DNA of 64,000 bases from Stenotrophomonas maltophilia (GCF_006970445.1 NZ_CP033877.1:4224750-4288749); one strand, 5' to 3'; positions 8,747-18,321 are shown, counted from the stretch's first letter. Made by a program: numbers and translations. The notes: generated by a model not told the origin, from the sequence alone.

Positions 8747-10513
8747 ATGAAGCGACACACGCAACGCTCCGCGCCACCGCGCTCCGCGCGCCTGGCCCTC
8801 GCCACTGCCCTGGTGCTGGGCAGCCTGGCCGCCACCGCCCAGGCCCAACAGGCCGATCCGCTGGCGGGCATCCAGTGGCACCTGCTCAACACCGGGCAGA
8901 CGGTACCAGCCGACACGCTACCGGTGGCCGGCAACGATCTGAACGTGGATGGCCTGTTCCGCAATGGCATCCGCGGCCAGGGCGTCACCATCGCCATCGT
9001 CGATGACGGCCTGCAGATCGCGCATCCGGACCTGGCCGCCAACGTGGCGGCGGTGGCCGGCAAGAACTTCACCAACGGTTCGAACAACCCGACCCCGACC
9101 AACCCGGATGTCGACAACCACGGCACCATGGTCGGCGGCATCGCCGGTGCGGTGGGCGCCAACAACCTGGGCGTACGCGGTGTGGCCCCGGCGGCGACGC
9201 TGAAGGGCTTCAACCCGATCTCGCGCTCAGCCCTGGGCAACCAGCAGAGCAACATCGAGTACGCCTGGTGGGATGGTGCTGAATCGGCCGACGTGCAGGT
9301 GTTCAACAACAGCTGGGGCGCCGGGCCGGGCAATCCGAACCTGCCGCTGGCGTACAGCGAAAACACGATTCGTTCGTATGAGCAGGCCCTGTCGGGTACG
9401 CGCGGTGGCCGTGGTGGCATCTACGTGAAGTCGGCCGGCAACAACTTCAACAATGCCTCGATCAGCCAGACCCAGGATGTCTGCACCACCGACACCAAGA
9501 ACCGCAACACCGGCTGCGTGCCGGCCGGCCGCGATCCGCGCAACAACCTGTTCAACGTGATCACCGTAGGCGCGGTGCGCGCCGATGGCGTGCGCTCGTC
9601 GTACTCCTCCACCGGCTCGGCCCTGTGGGTGTCGGCCTTTGGCGGCGAGTACGGCCTGCAGGCCCAGTACGCCCCCGGCCTGGTGGCACGCGCGTACGAC
9701 CCGGCCATCGTCACCACCGACGTGACCGGGTGCGCGCAGGGCAGCAACAAGAACACCAACCGCCAGAACACGCTGGACAGCAACCTGTCGGCCATCGACA
9801 GCACCTGCAACTACACCGCCAAGATGAACGGCACCTCGGCGTCGGCGCCGATGGTCTCGGGCGTGGCGGCACTGGTGCTGGAAGCCAATCCGAACCTGTC
9901 CTATCGCGATGTGAAGTACATCCTGGCCACCACCGCCACCCGCAACCACCCGAACCAGCCGGCGGTGACGCTGGCCGACGGGCGCACGCTGGTGCCGGGT
10001 TGGACGGTGAATGCCGCCAACCGTGCCTACAGCAACTGGTACGGCTTCGGTGTGGTCAACGCTGCGCGTGCAGTGCAGGTCGCCGAGAACTTCCAGTCGC
10101 TGGGACCGCTGGTCGACAGCGGCTGGCGCAACACCACGCGTACCGTGGCCATCGGCAACACCTCGGCCGCCGCCGCACGCCTGACCTTCCAGTTGGCCAA
10201 CGGCGCGCGCAACATCGAAAGCGTGCAGCTGGGCTTCCGGGTCAACCACCGCAACACGCGCCAGCTGCAGTTCGTGCTGGTGTCGCCCAGCGGTACCCGC
10301 AGCGTGGTGCAGCCGGCGTTCACCGCGATCGGTTCGGGCACGGGTGGCGCGCAGAGCAACTTCACCAGCTGGGACCTGCTGTCCAGCAATGCCTTCCTGG
10401 ATGAGAATGCCAGCGGCACCTGGACGCTGGAAGTCACCGACATGGGGCAGGCCGCGACCGCAGCATCGCGCGGCAACCTCGAATTCTTCAAGATCCGCGT
10501 TCTGGGGCACTGA
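8747..10513 (+). CDS. Kexin-like S8 serine peptidase with P-domain, secreted
   Basis: A 588-residue subtilase. A Sec signal ends at AQA near residue 30. The mature part begins almost at once with the subtilisin core: WHLLNTGQ, catalytic Asp in IAIVDDGLQIAHPD (about residue 85), His in NHGTMVGGIAG (about 125), oxyanion Asn in YVKSAGN, and Ser in NGTSASAPMVSGV (about 363). The last 130 residues (FRVNHRNTRQLQFVLVSPSGT to LEVTDMGQ) form a proprotein-convertase P-domain. The usual N-terminal inhibitory propeptide is missing. The stop overlaps the start of a small secreted gene that has a propeptide-like end. RBS AGAAGGA precedes ATG 8747. Likely a secreted or periplasmic protease; a role in virulence is only possible. 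Confidence 0.92.
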   Translation: MKRHTQRSAPPRSARLALATALVLGSLAATAQAQQADPLAGIQWHLLNTGQTVPADTLPVAGNDLNVDGLFRNGIRGQGVTIAIVDDGLQIAHPDLAANVAAVAGKNFTNGSNNPTPTNPDVDNHGTMVGGIAGAVGANNLGVRGVAPAATLKGFNPISRSALGNQQSNIEYAWWDGAESADVQVFNNSWGAGPGNPNLPLAYSENTIRSYEQALSGTRGGRGGIYVKSAGNNFNNASISQTQDVCTTDTKNRNTGCVPAGRDPRNNLFNVITVGAVRADGVRSSYSSTGSALWVSAFGGEYGLQAQYAPGLVARAYDPAIVTTDVTGCAQGSNKNTNRQNTLDSNLSAIDSTCNYTAKMNGTSASAPMVSGVAALVLEANPNLSYRDVKYILATTATRNHPNQPAVTLADGRTLVPGWTVNAANRAYSNWYGFGVVNAARAVQVAENFQSLGPLVDSGWRNTTRTVAIGNTSAAAARLTFQLANGARNIESVQLGFRVNHRNTRQLQFVLVSPSGTRSVVQPAFTAIGSGTGGAQSNFTSWDLLSSNAFLDENASGTWTLEVTDMGQAATAASRGNLEFFKIRVLGH

Positions 10514-11091
10514 TGATGAAGACCACCATTCTGTTGAGCACGCTCGCCTTCGCGGCGATGACCTCCCCTGCCTGGGCACAGAGCTCGGGGCAGACCCCTC
10601 CGGCCAGGACCCTGTCGACCGTGGATGCGCAGGAACTGAAGGCGTCCGCTACCGGCCGCTCGTTCGATGTGGGCGGCACGCGCTTCCAGCTGTCCCCCTC
10701 GACCACCGTGAAGCAGGCCAGCGGCGGTCAGTTCACGATCACCCCGCAGGCGGCGGCGACCACCAGTTCGCGCACCAAGCGTTCGCTGGATAGTGCGGCG
10801 GCCGCGCCTGCTGATGCCGGTGCCGGCAAGTTCGCGGCAGCGGTCTCCCGTGACGGAGCGCCGGTGGTGGCGACGTCGCGGGTCAAGGTGTTCTTCACCG
10901 ATGCAGCCTCGGCCCAGCGCGCGGCAACCGCCACCGGTGGCACCGTGGTGAAGGTTTCCAAGGCTTCGGGCCAGGCGATCGTGGAGTACCCGTCGGTGAA
11001 CGCGGCACTGGATGCGAGCACCAAGCTGCTGTCCACCGCCGGTATCCGTGCGACCGAGCCGGACGTGGTGCAGTGGGAAGAGACCAAGTAA
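10513..11091 (+). CDS. Small secreted protein, possible separate protease propeptide/inhibitor
   Basis: A 192-residue protein with a clean Sec signal (MMKTTILLSTLAFAAMTSPAWA). The middle is alanine, serine and threonine rich and probably flexible. The last 75 residues alternate strands and helices (TSRVKVFFTDAASAQRAATATGG, then VVKVSKASGQAIVEYPS, then AALDASTKLLSTAG) and end with EPDVVQWEE, which resembles the inhibitor I9/fervidolysin-type prodomain layout of subtilases. The start ATG shares a base with the TGA of the protease gene (TGATG), so the two are translated together. This would give the propeptide-less protease its folding partner or inhibitor in trans. The fold match is by eye only. 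Confidence 0.65.
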   Translation: MMKTTILLSTLAFAAMTSPAWAQSSGQTPPARTLSTVDAQELKASATGRSFDVGGTRFQLSPSTTVKQASGGQFTITPQAAATTSSRTKRSLDSAAAAPADAGAGKFAAAVSRDGAPVVATSRVKVFFTDAASAQRAATATGGTVVKVSKASGQAIVEYPSVNAALDASTKLLSTAGIRATEPDVVQWEETK

Positions 11092-11158
11092 GGCGTTGAG
11101 TGGTGCCCCTGGCCGGTTGGCTCTCCTGGCCGGCCGGGGATTGCTACTGGAGGATGTG

Positions 11159-11240
11159 CGTGTCGACCAAGGTCGACACCTACCGGGGTAGCGCGCGCGA
11201 CCAAGGGTCGGCACAAGCCGGGCTTGGCCCGGGATTACCG
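11159..11240. repeat. Cluster of GTAG-type palindromes
   Basis: Three hairpins in a row: GTGTCGACC-AA-GGTCGACAC followed by CTACC (11159-11184), a degenerate GCGCGACC...GGGTCGGC (about 11190-11212), and GCCGGGC-TT-GGCCCGG followed by ATTACC (about 11217-11240), which overlaps the SCO gene end. They separate convergent operons. Confidence 0.6.
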
Positions 11241-11915
11241 CGCGGCGAGTGTGCCGCTGTGCTTGAGGTGGCAGCTGGCCAGTGCGTCGTTGCCGGCGGC
11301 CGGGTGGCCGGGTTCGAGCAGCAGGCGCTGCACGTCCGAGAACAGCTTTTCCACCGGCATGCCGTACGGCGCGAACAGGCGCAGGCGGCCCTGGCGGTCG
11401 AACACGTAGCCACCGGCGATGTGGCTCATGGTGTAGGTATCCGGTACCTGGCCGGGCTCTTTTTCGTAGAACGCCTTGAAGTCGCTGGCCATCGCTGCCA
11501 GCTGTGCTTCGTTGCCGACCAGCGCGATCGCCTTGGGGTCGAACGCTTCCACATAGGTGCGCGCGACCTCCGGCGTGTCGCGGGCCGGGTCGACGCTGAC
11601 AAACATCACCTGCAGCTGATCGGCATCCTTGCCCATCAGGTGCTTCACCTGGCTGAGCTCGACCATCGTGGTCGGGCACACATCCGGACAGCTGGTGAAG
11701 CCGAAGAACAGATAGGTCACCTGCCCCTGCAGATCCTTCGGGCCACGCACGGTGCCGTGGCTGTCGGGCATCGACCACTGCTGGCCAAGTTCTTCGCAGG
11801 CGATGTCCTTCGAATAGAAGTCCATGCGCGACTGCGCACTGCAGCCGGCCAGCAGGCCGAGCAGCAGGCCTGCGGCCAGCCGCAGGCCACGATGGGGGAA
11901 CGCAATGCCTTTCAC
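11235..11915 (-). CDS. SCO1/SenC family copper-binding lipoprotein
   Basis: A 226-residue thioredoxin-fold copper chaperone. The N-terminus is a lipoprotein signal (LAAGLLLGLLAGC). The copper ligands are present: CPDVCP near residue 78 and the distal His in YTMSHIAGG. SCO proteins normally deliver copper to the CuA site of cytochrome c oxidases or act as thiol reductases. It is the last gene of the cyo operon, starting with a GTG at 11915 only 11 bases after the cyoD stop; a slightly different start cannot be excluded. The odd point is that the quinol oxidase upstream has no CuA centre. Confidence 0.87.
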   Translation of the reverse strand: MKGIAFPHRGLRLAAGLLLGLLAGCSAQSRMDFYSKDIACEELGQQWSMPDSHGTVRGPKDLQGQVTYLFFGFTSCPDVCPTTMVELSQVKHLMGKDADQLQVMFVSVDPARDTPEVARTYVEAFDPKAIALVGNEAQLAAMASDFKAFYEKEPGQVPDTYTMSHIAGGYVFDRQGRLRLFAPYGMPVEKLFSDVQRLLLEPGHPAAGNDALASCHLKHSGTLAAR

Positions 11916-11926
11916 GGTTCGCAGGC

Positions 11927-12259
11927 TCAGTTGATCATCATGTGGTAGTGCATGCTCCAGATGATCCAGACCGACAGTGCGACGACGATGAACAGGATCA
12001 CCAGGGTGAACACGAAGCTGGCCAGGTTCCAGCCACCTTCGGACTTGCGGTCCATGTGCAGGAAATAGACCAGCTGCACCAGGATCTGCGCCACCGCGAA
12101 GCCGACCAGCAGGAACAACGTGAGCGGCCGCGACAGCACCGGGTTCATCACCAGCGCGAACGGCACCACGGTCAGCAGCGCGCACAGCACGAAGCCGATC
12201 AGGTAGGACTTGGTGGAGCCGTGCGCATTGCCGGCGCGCGAGGTTTCGACGTGGGCCAT
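11927..12259 (-). CDS. cyoD: Cytochrome bo3 quinol oxidase subunit IV
   Basis: A 110-residue inner-membrane subunit with three spans (SYLIGFVLCALLTVVPFALV, LFLLVGFAVAQILVQLVYFL and SFVFTLVILFIVVALSVWII), the ending MHYHMM, and the standard loop MDRKSEGGWN. It helps assemble the CuB centre of subunit I. It follows cyoC by one base and precedes the SCO gene. Length and motifs match CyoD. Confidence 0.93.
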   Translation of the reverse strand: MAHVETSRAGNAHGSTKSYLIGFVLCALLTVVPFALVMNPVLSRPLTLFLLVGFAVAQILVQLVYFLHMDRKSEGGWNLASFVFTLVILFIVVALSVWIIWSMHYHMMIN

Positions 12260-12260
12260 G

Positions 12261-12896
12261 TCAGAAGGCTCCGATCAGGTAGACGAAGGTGAAGACGCAG
12301 ATCCACACCAGGTCCAGGAAGTGCCAGAACAGGCTCAGGCACGAAACACGGGTGATGTTGGTCGGGGTCAGGCCACGGCGGTAGACCTGGTGCATGACCA
12401 CCGCCATCCAGATCAGGCCGCTGGCCACGTGCAGGCCGTGGGTGGCAACCAGCGCGAAGAACGCCGACAGGTAGGCACTGGTGCTCGGGCCCGCGCCTTC
12501 GTGGATCAGGTGCGAGAACTCGTAGATCTCCATGCCGATGAACGAGGCACCGAGCACGAAGGTCACGCCCAGCCAGCGCAGCACCGCCGAGGTGTCGTGG
12601 CGATGCATCGCCAGCACGGCCTGGCCGTAGGTGATGCTGGAGACCAGCAGCAGGAAGGTCTCGGCCATCACGAACGGCAGCGAGAACAGCTCCTTGCCGG
12701 TGGGGCCGCCGGCATAGGCGGTGCTGAGCACCGCGTACGAGGCGAACAGCGAACCGAACAGCACCAGGTCGGACATGAGGTAGACCCACATGCCGAACAC
12801 CTTCATGCCGCCCTGCTCGTGGCCATGGTCGTGTTCGTGGTGGTCCTCGTGCGCCTGCGTGTCGCTGGCCAGCTCCGGGCGGGTCAACAGGTTCAT
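12261..12896 (-). CDS. cyoC: Cytochrome bo3 quinol oxidase subunit III
   Basis: A 211-residue subunit with five membrane spans after a histidine-rich soluble start ([13 protein letters not shown]). Family hallmarks are [33 protein letters not shown], and [11 protein letters not shown], here quoted as separate short motifs. The long His/Asp/Glu run at residues 16-28 may bind metal and is unusual in length. The start ATG overlaps the cyoB stop by four bases (ATGA), showing tight coupling. Confidence 0.94.
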   Translation of the reverse strand: MNLLTRPELASDTQAHEDHHEHDHGHEQGGMKVFGMWVYLMSDLVLFGSLFASYAVLSTAYAGGPTGKELFSLPFVMAETFLLLVSSITYGQAVLAMHRHDTSAVLRWLGVTFVLGASFIGMEIYEFSHLIHEGAGPSTSAYLSAFFALVATHGLHVASGLIWMAVVMHQVYRRGLTPTNITRVSCLSLFWHFLDLVWICVFTFVYLIGAF

Positions 12897-14869
12897 GCGC
12901 GTACCTCCTTCAACTTGGCCAGGCTGGCCGCTTCGGTGCGCGCCACCTCTTCGGAACTGACGTAGTAGTCCACGTCCTCGTCGTAGGACCGCACGATCAG
13001 GGTGACGATCATCGCGATGAAGCTGGCCGCGGCCATCCACCAGATGTGCCAGACCAGAGCGAAGCACAGCACCAGGATCCAGATGTTGAGGATCAGCGGC
13101 ACGCCGGTGTTCTTCGGCATGTGGATCGGTGCGTACTTCTTCGGCGGCGGCGGCAGGCCACGCTTCTTCGCCTCATGGAAGGCGTCCAGCTCATCGGCCT
13201 TGGGCACCACGGCGAAGTTGTAGAACGGCGGCGGCGACGGCGTGGCCCATTCCAGCGTGCGTGCATTCCACGGGTCGCCGGTCAGGTCCAGGTTGCGCTT
13301 GCGGTCGCGCACGCTCACGTAGATCTGCACCAGCATCAGGATGATGCCCGCGAACACGAACAGTGCACCGATGAAGGCGGCGATCAGGTACGGCGTCCAC
13401 GCCGGGTTGTCGTACTGGTTCATGCGGCGGGTCATGCCCATGAAGCCCAGCATGTACAGCGGCATGAAGGCCAGGTAGAAGCCGATCACCCAGCACGCGA
13501 ACGACCACTTGCCCAGGCGCTCGTTGAGGGTGAAGCCGAACACCTTCGGGAACCAGTAGGCGAAGCCTGCCAGGTAGCCGAACAGCGCGCCGCCAATGAT
13601 GGTGTTGTGGAAGTGGGCGACCAGGAACAGGCTGTTGTGCAGCAGGAAGTCCGCGCCCGGGATGGCCAGCAGCACGCCGGTCATGCCACCGATGGTGAAG
13701 GTGACCAGGAACGCGATGGTCCACAGCATCGGCACGCTGAACTCGACGCGGCCGCCGTACATGGTGAACAGCCAGGTAAAGATCTTCACGCCGGTGGGAA
13801 TGGCGATGATCATCGTCATGATGCCGAAGAAGGCATTGACGCTGGCACCGGAACCCATGGTGAAGAAGTGGTGCAGCCAGACGATGAACGACAGGATGCC
13901 GATCGCCAGCGTGGCACCGACCATCGACTTGTAGCCGAACAGCTTCTTGCGCGCGAAGGTGGCGGTCACTTCAGAGAAGATGCCGAACGCCGGCAGCACC
14001 AGGATGTACACCTCCGGGTGGCCCCAGGCCCACACCAGGTTCACGTACATCATCGGGTTGCCGCCCAATGTGTTGGTGTAGAAGTTGAAGTCCAGGTAGC
14101 GGTCCAGGGTGAGCGCACCCAGCGCCACGGTCAGGATCGGGAAGGCGGCGATGATGATCACGCTGGTGACCAGCACGGTCCAGGTGAACACCGGCATCTT
14201 CATCAGGGTCATGCCCGGCGCACGCATGCGCAGGATGGTGATGAACAGGTTGACGCCGGTCAGCAATGTGCCGATGCCCGAGGCCTGCAACGCCCAGATG
14301 TAGTAGTCGACACCGACCCCTGGACTGAACTCGATGCCCGACAGCGGCGGATAGGCCACCCAGCCGGTCATGGCGAACTCGCCAACGCCGAGCGAGATCA
14401 TCATCAGCGCTGCGCCGACCACGAAGATCCAGAAGCTGAAGGCGTTGAGGAACGGGAACGCCATGTCGCGTGCGCCGATCTGCAGCGGCACGATGATGTT
14501 CATCAGGCCGACCACGAACGGGGTGGCCACGAAGAAGATCATGATCACGCCGTGCGCGGTGAAGATCTGGTCGTAGTGCTCAGGTGGCAGGAAGCCATCG
14601 CTGCCCGGCCCGGCCGCGGCCAGCTGCGCGCGCATCATCAGCGCGTCGGCGAAGCCGCGCACCAGCATGACCAGCGCCACCACCACATACATGATGCCGA
14701 TCTTCTTGTGGTCCACGGTGGTGAACCAGTCACGCCAGAGCGGGCCCCACAGCTTGAAGTAGCTCACCGCGCCAAGCAGCGCGAGGCCACCCAGCACCAT
14801 GGCTGCCAATGTGACCACGACGATCGGCTCGTGCAGTGGCACGGCCTCCCACGTCAATTTACCCAACAT
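12893..14869 (-). CDS. cyoB: Cytochrome bo3 quinol oxidase subunit I
   Basis: The 658-residue catalytic subunit that oxidises ubiquinol, reduces oxygen to water and pumps protons. Heme-copper ligands are visible: the heme b His in [11 protein letters not shown], CuB His in [17 protein letters not shown] with the Tyr for the His-Tyr crosslink, the His pair in [10 protein letters not shown], and the heme ligands in [12 protein letters not shown]. There are about 15 membrane spans. It lies five bases after cyoA and overlaps cyoC. Length equals E. coli CyoB. No cyoE (heme O synthase) follows in this window. Confidence 0.96.
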   Translation of the reverse strand: MLGKLTWEAVPLHEPIVVVTLAAMVLGGLALLGAVSYFKLWGPLWRDWFTTVDHKKIGIMYVVVALVMLVRGFADALMMRAQLAAAGPGSDGFLPPEHYDQIFTAHGVIMIFFVATPFVVGLMNIIVPLQIGARDMAFPFLNAFSFWIFVVGAALMMISLGVGEFAMTGWVAYPPLSGIEFSPGVGVDYYIWALQASGIGTLLTGVNLFITILRMRAPGMTLMKMPVFTWTVLVTSVIIIAAFPILTVALGALTLDRYLDFNFYTNTLGGNPMMYVNLVWAWGHPEVYILVLPAFGIFSEVTATFARKKLFGYKSMVGATLAIGILSFIVWLHHFFTMGSGASVNAFFGIMTMIIAIPTGVKIFTWLFTMYGGRVEFSVPMLWTIAFLVTFTIGGMTGVLLAIPGADFLLHNSLFLVAHFHNTIIGGALFGYLAGFAYWFPKVFGFTLNERLGKWSFACWVIGFYLAFMPLYMLGFMGMTRRMNQYDNPAWTPYLIAAFIGALFVFAGIILMLVQIYVSVRDRKRNLDLTGDPWNARTLEWATPSPPPFYNFAVVPKADELDAFHEAKKRGLPPPPKKYAPIHMPKNTGVPLILNIWILVLCFALVWHIWWMAAASFIAMIVTLIVRSYDEDVDYYVSSEEVARTEAASLAKLKEVRA

Positions 14870-14874
14870 GTTCG

Positions 14875-15780
14875 TTACTCCTGGGAAACCTGGGCACCGC
14901 CGGCAGCACCGGCCGGGGTGGCAGCAGCGGTGTTCTCACCGACGCCGATGAACTGGTCGATGACCTTCTTGAACAGCAGCGGTTCAACACTGGAGAAGTG
15001 CTGCACCGGCGCGTTCTTCGACGGTGCGGCCAGCGCCTTGAACTGGTTGAAATCCAGCGTCTGTGGTGCGCTGCGCACCTCGGCCACCCAGCGCTCGAAG
15101 TCTTCGTTGCTGCTGGCGGTGGCGATGAACTTCATGTTCGAGAAGCCATGCCCGCTGTAGTTGCCGGACATGCCACGGAACTGGCCGGGCTCGTTGGCGA
15201 TCAGGTGCAGCTGCGTGCGCATGCCGGCCATCGCGTAGATCTGCCCACCCAGCTGCGGGATGAAGAAGGTATTCATCGTCGAGTTGGAGGTGATGTTGAA
15301 CGCCAGCGGGCGGTTGGCCGGGAAGTTGAGCTGGTTGACCGTGGCGATGCCCAGGTCCGGGTACACGAACACCCACTTCCAGTCGGTGGCGATCACATCC
15401 ACGTGCAGCGGTTCACCGGCCACGTCCAGCGGCTTGTACGGGTCCAGTTCGTGGGTCGACTTCCACACGATCACCGCCAGGCCGGCAATGATCAGCAGCG
15501 GCACGCCCCAGACCACGATCTCCACCTTGGTGGAGTGCGACCAGTCCGGCGTGTATTTCGCTTTGGTGTTGCCGGCACGGAAGCGCCAGGCGAACACGAA
15601 GGTCAGCACGATGGCCGGTATCACCACGATCAGCATCACGCCGATGCAGATCAGGATCAGGTCGCGCTGGGCGAGCCCGACCATGCCCTTCGAATCCAGC
15701 AGCACCCAGTCACAGCCCGACAGGCCGACGCAGGCCAGGGCGACCAGCGCCAGGCGGATGCGGTTCCAGCAGATATTCAT
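14875..15780 (-). CDS. cyoA: Cytochrome bo3 quinol oxidase subunit II
   Basis: A 301-residue lipoprotein subunit: signal ending LACVGLSGC, two membrane spans ([19 protein letters not shown] and [18 protein letters not shown]) and a periplasmic cupredoxin domain. The CuA cysteines of cytochrome c oxidases are replaced ([13 protein letters not shown]), as expected for a quinol oxidase. It is the first gene of the minus-strand cyoABCD-SCO operon. The promoter must lie in 15781-15963, shared with a divergent MocR-type regulator and containing the palindrome at 15905-15927, so regulation by that protein is likely but not proven. Confidence 0.95.
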   Translation of the reverse strand: MNICWNRIRLALVALACVGLSGCDWVLLDSKGMVGLAQRDLILICIGVMLIVVIPAIVLTFVFAWRFRAGNTKAKYTPDWSHSTKVEIVVWGVPLLIIAGLAVIVWKSTHELDPYKPLDVAGEPLHVDVIATDWKWVFVYPDLGIATVNQLNFPANRPLAFNITSNSTMNTFFIPQLGGQIYAMAGMRTQLHLIANEPGQFRGMSGNYSGHGFSNMKFIATASSNEDFERWVAEVRSAPQTLDFNQFKALAAPSKNAPVQHFSSVEPLLFKKVIDQFIGVGENTAAATPAGAAGGAQVSQE

Positions 15781-15904
15781 TGGAGGTCAACCCTGTTGAA
15801 GAAGCGCGCTTGACCGGCTCGCCTGCGCGCAGCGCCCGGGCGTGGAGCGGCTACACTGTGGGTACGAGGTCGCCTACAAGAGGGCGAACCACTCCAATCA
15901 AGCC

Positions 15905-15927
15905 CATACAAGATACATCATTGTATG
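15905..15927. promoter_or_regulatory. CATACAA-N9-TTGTATG operator candidate, copy 1
   Basis: A 23-bp perfect inverted repeat in the divergent gap between cyoA and the first MocR-type regulator. An identical half-site pair with the same 9-base spacer, and the same GAT after the left half, occurs at 17402-17424. Two copies at two promoters next to two sister regulators strongly suggest a shared binding site. Confidence 0.7.
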
Positions 15928-15963
15928 GACTTGTGCACCTGCACGTATGGAAAAGCCTGACCG

Positions 15964-17379
15964 ATGACGCCACCTGCCGCCGGCCGCCGCCTGAAACACC
16001 CCAATCGCACCTGGGTTCGCCCCTTCCGCGAGGGCGCCGGCCCGCTGTACCTGCAGATTGCCCAGCAGGTGCGCGAGGCAGTGGATGACGGCGTGCTGCG
16101 CCCGGGCGACCGGCTGCCGCCGCAGCGCGACCTGGCCCAGCAGGTGGGCGTGGACCTGACCACGGTCACCCGCGCCTTCGCCGAGCTGCGCCAGGCCGGC
16201 CTGCTCGATGCGCAGGGCGCCGGCGGCACCTTCATCGCGCTGTCGGCCGGCAACCGCAGCACCTCGGTGGACCTGAGCATGAACATCCCGCCGCTGCTGG
16301 GCAGCGCGCCGTTCGCGCAGGGCATGGAGTCCGGTTTCCAGCACGTCGGCCAGCAGCTGGGCCAGGGCGAACTGATGAGCTACCACGTCGGCGCGGGCAC
16401 CCGCGAGGACCGCGCCGCCGCCGTGCAATGGTTGGCCCCGATGCTGGGCACGGTCGGCGCCGACCAGGTGGTGATCTGCCCCGGCGCGCAGACCGCGCTG
16501 TGCGCGCTGATCCTGGCCCGCACCCAGCCGGGCGAGCTGATTGCCGCCGAGCAGCTGACCTACCCGGGCCTGCTGGCCGCCGCGCGCGTGCTGCAGCGGG
16601 GCGTGGTGCCAGTGGCGATGGACGCCGAAGGCATGCTCCCCGACGCACTGGAGGAGGCCTGCCAGCTACGCCGCCCGCGCCTGCTGTACCTGGTGCCGAC
16701 CATCCAGAACCCGACCACGGCGACGATGTCGGCACAACGCAGGCAGGCCCTGCTGGCGGTCGCGAAGCGCCACGATCTGACCGTGATCGAAGACGATCCC
16801 TACTGGTTGCTGGCCGGAGACGCCGCGCCGCCGCTGGCCGCACACCGCGACGCCGGCTGTCCGGTCTATTACATCTCCACCCTGTCCAAGTGCCTGGCGC
16901 CGGGCCTGCGCACCGCCTACCTGGTGGTGCCGGCCGGCGAGCCGATGGAACCGGTGCTGGACGCGCTGCGCGCGATCGCGCTGATGCCGACCCAGTCGAT
17001 GGTGGCGGTGGCCTCGCAGTGGATCCGCGGCGGCCAGGCCCAGGACATGGTGCAGCGCTTCCAGCAGGAGCTGCGCGAGCGCCAGGCGATTGCCGCCCGT
17101 TATCTGCCGGCCCGTGCCCAGGCACACCCGGCCGGCCTGCACGTGTGGCTGCCACTGCCGCCGCGGCTGGACCAGTATCGGCTGATCCAGGCCGCACAGG
17201 AGCAGGGGCTGGGCATCGCCAGCTCCGATGCCTTCAGCGTGGAAGAGCCGCCACCGGGCAACGCCATCCGCCTGTCACTGGGCGGCGCGGTCGACCAGGG
17301 TGCGCTGGCCGGGGCGCTGGCCAAGCTGAACGAGATCCTGTCTGAAGCTCCCGAGGCCCGGCACAACGCCATCGTCTGA
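15964..17379 (+). CDS. MocR-type regulator: GntR DNA-binding plus aminotransferase-like domain
   Basis: A 471-residue cytoplasmic transcription factor. Residues 20-95 are a GntR winged helix (YLQIAQQVREAVDDG, LPPQRDLAQQVGVDLTTVTRAF, GTFIA). Residues 120-460 are a fold-type I PLP domain with ICPGAQTALCAL, IQNPTTATMS, IEDDPYW and the PLP lysine in STLSKCLAPGLRT. MocR proteins use PLP or an amino compound as effector and do not usually act as enzymes. It is divergent from the cyo operon, with a palindrome between them, and a second relative lies at 18322. Probable role: control of cyo, of itself and of the next operon. Confidence 0.9.
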   Translation: MTPPAAGRRLKHPNRTWVRPFREGAGPLYLQIAQQVREAVDDGVLRPGDRLPPQRDLAQQVGVDLTTVTRAFAELRQAGLLDAQGAGGTFIALSAGNRSTSVDLSMNIPPLLGSAPFAQGMESGFQHVGQQLGQGELMSYHVGAGTREDRAAAVQWLAPMLGTVGADQVVICPGAQTALCALILARTQPGELIAAEQLTYPGLLAAARVLQRGVVPVAMDAEGMLPDALEEACQLRRPRLLYLVPTIQNPTTATMSAQRRQALLAVAKRHDLTVIEDDPYWLLAGDAAPPLAAHRDAGCPVYYISTLSKCLAPGLRTAYLVVPAGEPMEPVLDALRAIALMPTQSMVAVASQWIRGGQAQDMVQRFQQELRERQAIAARYLPARAQAHPAGLHVWLPLPPRLDQYRLIQAAQEQGLGIASSDAFSVEEPPPGNAIRLSLGGAVDQGALAGALAKLNEILSEAPEARHNAIV

Positions 17380-17401
17380 ACGGGGCGCATGGCGCTTTAT
17401 C

Positions 17402-17424
17402 CATACAAGATGATATTTTGTATG
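17402..17424. promoter_or_regulatory. CATACAA-N9-TTGTATG operator candidate, copy 2
   Basis: Same 23-bp palindrome as at 15905-15927, here just 28 bases before the start of the small membrane gene at 17453. A further half-site-like CAATGTATGG follows at once. It overlaps the likely promoter, which suits repression. Confidence 0.7.
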
Positions 17425-17452
17425 CAATGTATGGATGAAGGGACGTGCCGCG

Positions 17453-17713
17453 ATGCGCGCCGAGAAACTGAAGTTCCACCTGGTGATGGCCGGCTGTGGC
17501 GGCTTTGTGGTGCTGATGCTGGCCGCGCTGGCCTGGGTCTGCCTGCAGCCGCAGACCGTGGATGTACAGGCCGCCGAACGCCACGCCATCGAGCAATGCA
17601 TGCAGCGCAGCGAGGATCCGTCGCGTAGCGAGATCCAGCGTCGCGCACAGGCTGATTCCTGCCGCGAGATGCGCAAGCAGTACGTGCATAAGTTCGGCGG
17701 GGACGCGTCCTGA
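17453..17713 (+). CDS. Small single-span membrane protein, 86 aa
   Basis: No recognised family. One N-terminal membrane span (FHLVMAGCGGFVVLMLAALAWV, about residues 8-30) is followed by a charged, probably periplasmic part with two cysteines (EQCMQRS and ADSCREM). I chose ATG 17453 because AAGGGA lies about 10 bases upstream; ATG 17435 is in frame but has no good site. The stop shares bases with the next start (TGATG), so it is co-translated with the thioredoxin-like gene. It sits directly behind the copy 2 palindrome. Confidence 0.7.
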   Translation: MRAEKLKFHLVMAGCGGFVVLMLAALAWVCLQPQTVDVQAAERHAIEQCMQRSEDPSRSEIQRRAQADSCREMRKQYVHKFGGDAS

Positions 17714-18312
17714 TGGGCGCAGCCGCGCCGCGCCGCCGCTGGCTGCTGCCGATGATGATCGCCCTCGCCTGCCTGTTCATGGCCGGCGTCGCGGCCGCGC
17801 TGTGGCAGTACTTCGGCTATAGCGCGCAATCCACGTTCACCGAACAGGCCATCGTCTTCGACGACTCGCAGCTGCGCCTGCCGGCCGATCTGGCCGGTGA
17901 CACCGGCCGCATCCGCGTGGTGCATTTCTGGGACCCGGCCTGTGCGGTCTGCAACCGCGAAACCGGTGCGCACCTGAGCTACCTGATCAGCATGTACCGC
18001 CGCGCCGGCATCGACTTCTATGCGATCCGCCGCCCGGGTACCCAGGGCGAGCTGCCCAAGCCGCTGCGCGACAAGGTGATCAACCTGCCCACCATCGAGG
18101 GCATCGAGCACATTCCGGCCAGCCCCGCTGTCGCGATCTGGGATCGCCAGGGCCACCTCGCCTACGCCGGCCCGTACAGCATCGGCATGGTCTGCAACTC
18201 AGCCAACAGCTTCGTCGAACCACTGCTGGACAAACTGGTGCGCGGCGAAACCGTGCGCCCGAAAGGACTGCTTGCCGTGGGCTGCTACTGCCCCTGGCAG
18301 GCCAAGCGCTGA
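17713..18312 (+). CDS. Membrane-anchored thioredoxin-like protein (DUF6436-like)
   Basis: A 199-residue protein with one N-terminal span (LLPMMIALACLFMAGVAAALW) and a periplasmic thioredoxin-fold domain. The active-site motif is WDPACAVCN (CxVC spacing CAVC), preceded by a strand RVVHFWD as in TlpA-like proteins; a cis-Pro-like segment is IPASPAVAIWD. Two further cysteines lie near the end (GCYC). It is coupled to the upstream small membrane gene and lies 9 bases before the second MocR regulator. A role in redox or metal care of periplasmic proteins, perhaps for the oxidase, is inference. Confidence 0.8.
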   Translation: MGAAAPRRRWLLPMMIALACLFMAGVAAALWQYFGYSAQSTFTEQAIVFDDSQLRLPADLAGDTGRIRVVHFWDPACAVCNRETGAHLSYLISMYRRAGIDFYAIRRPGTQGELPKPLRDKVINLPTIEGIEHIPASPAVAIWDRQGHLAYAGPYSIGMVCNSANSFVEPLLDKLVRGETVRPKGLLAVGCYCPWQAKR

Positions 18313-18321
18313 GGACGCGCA

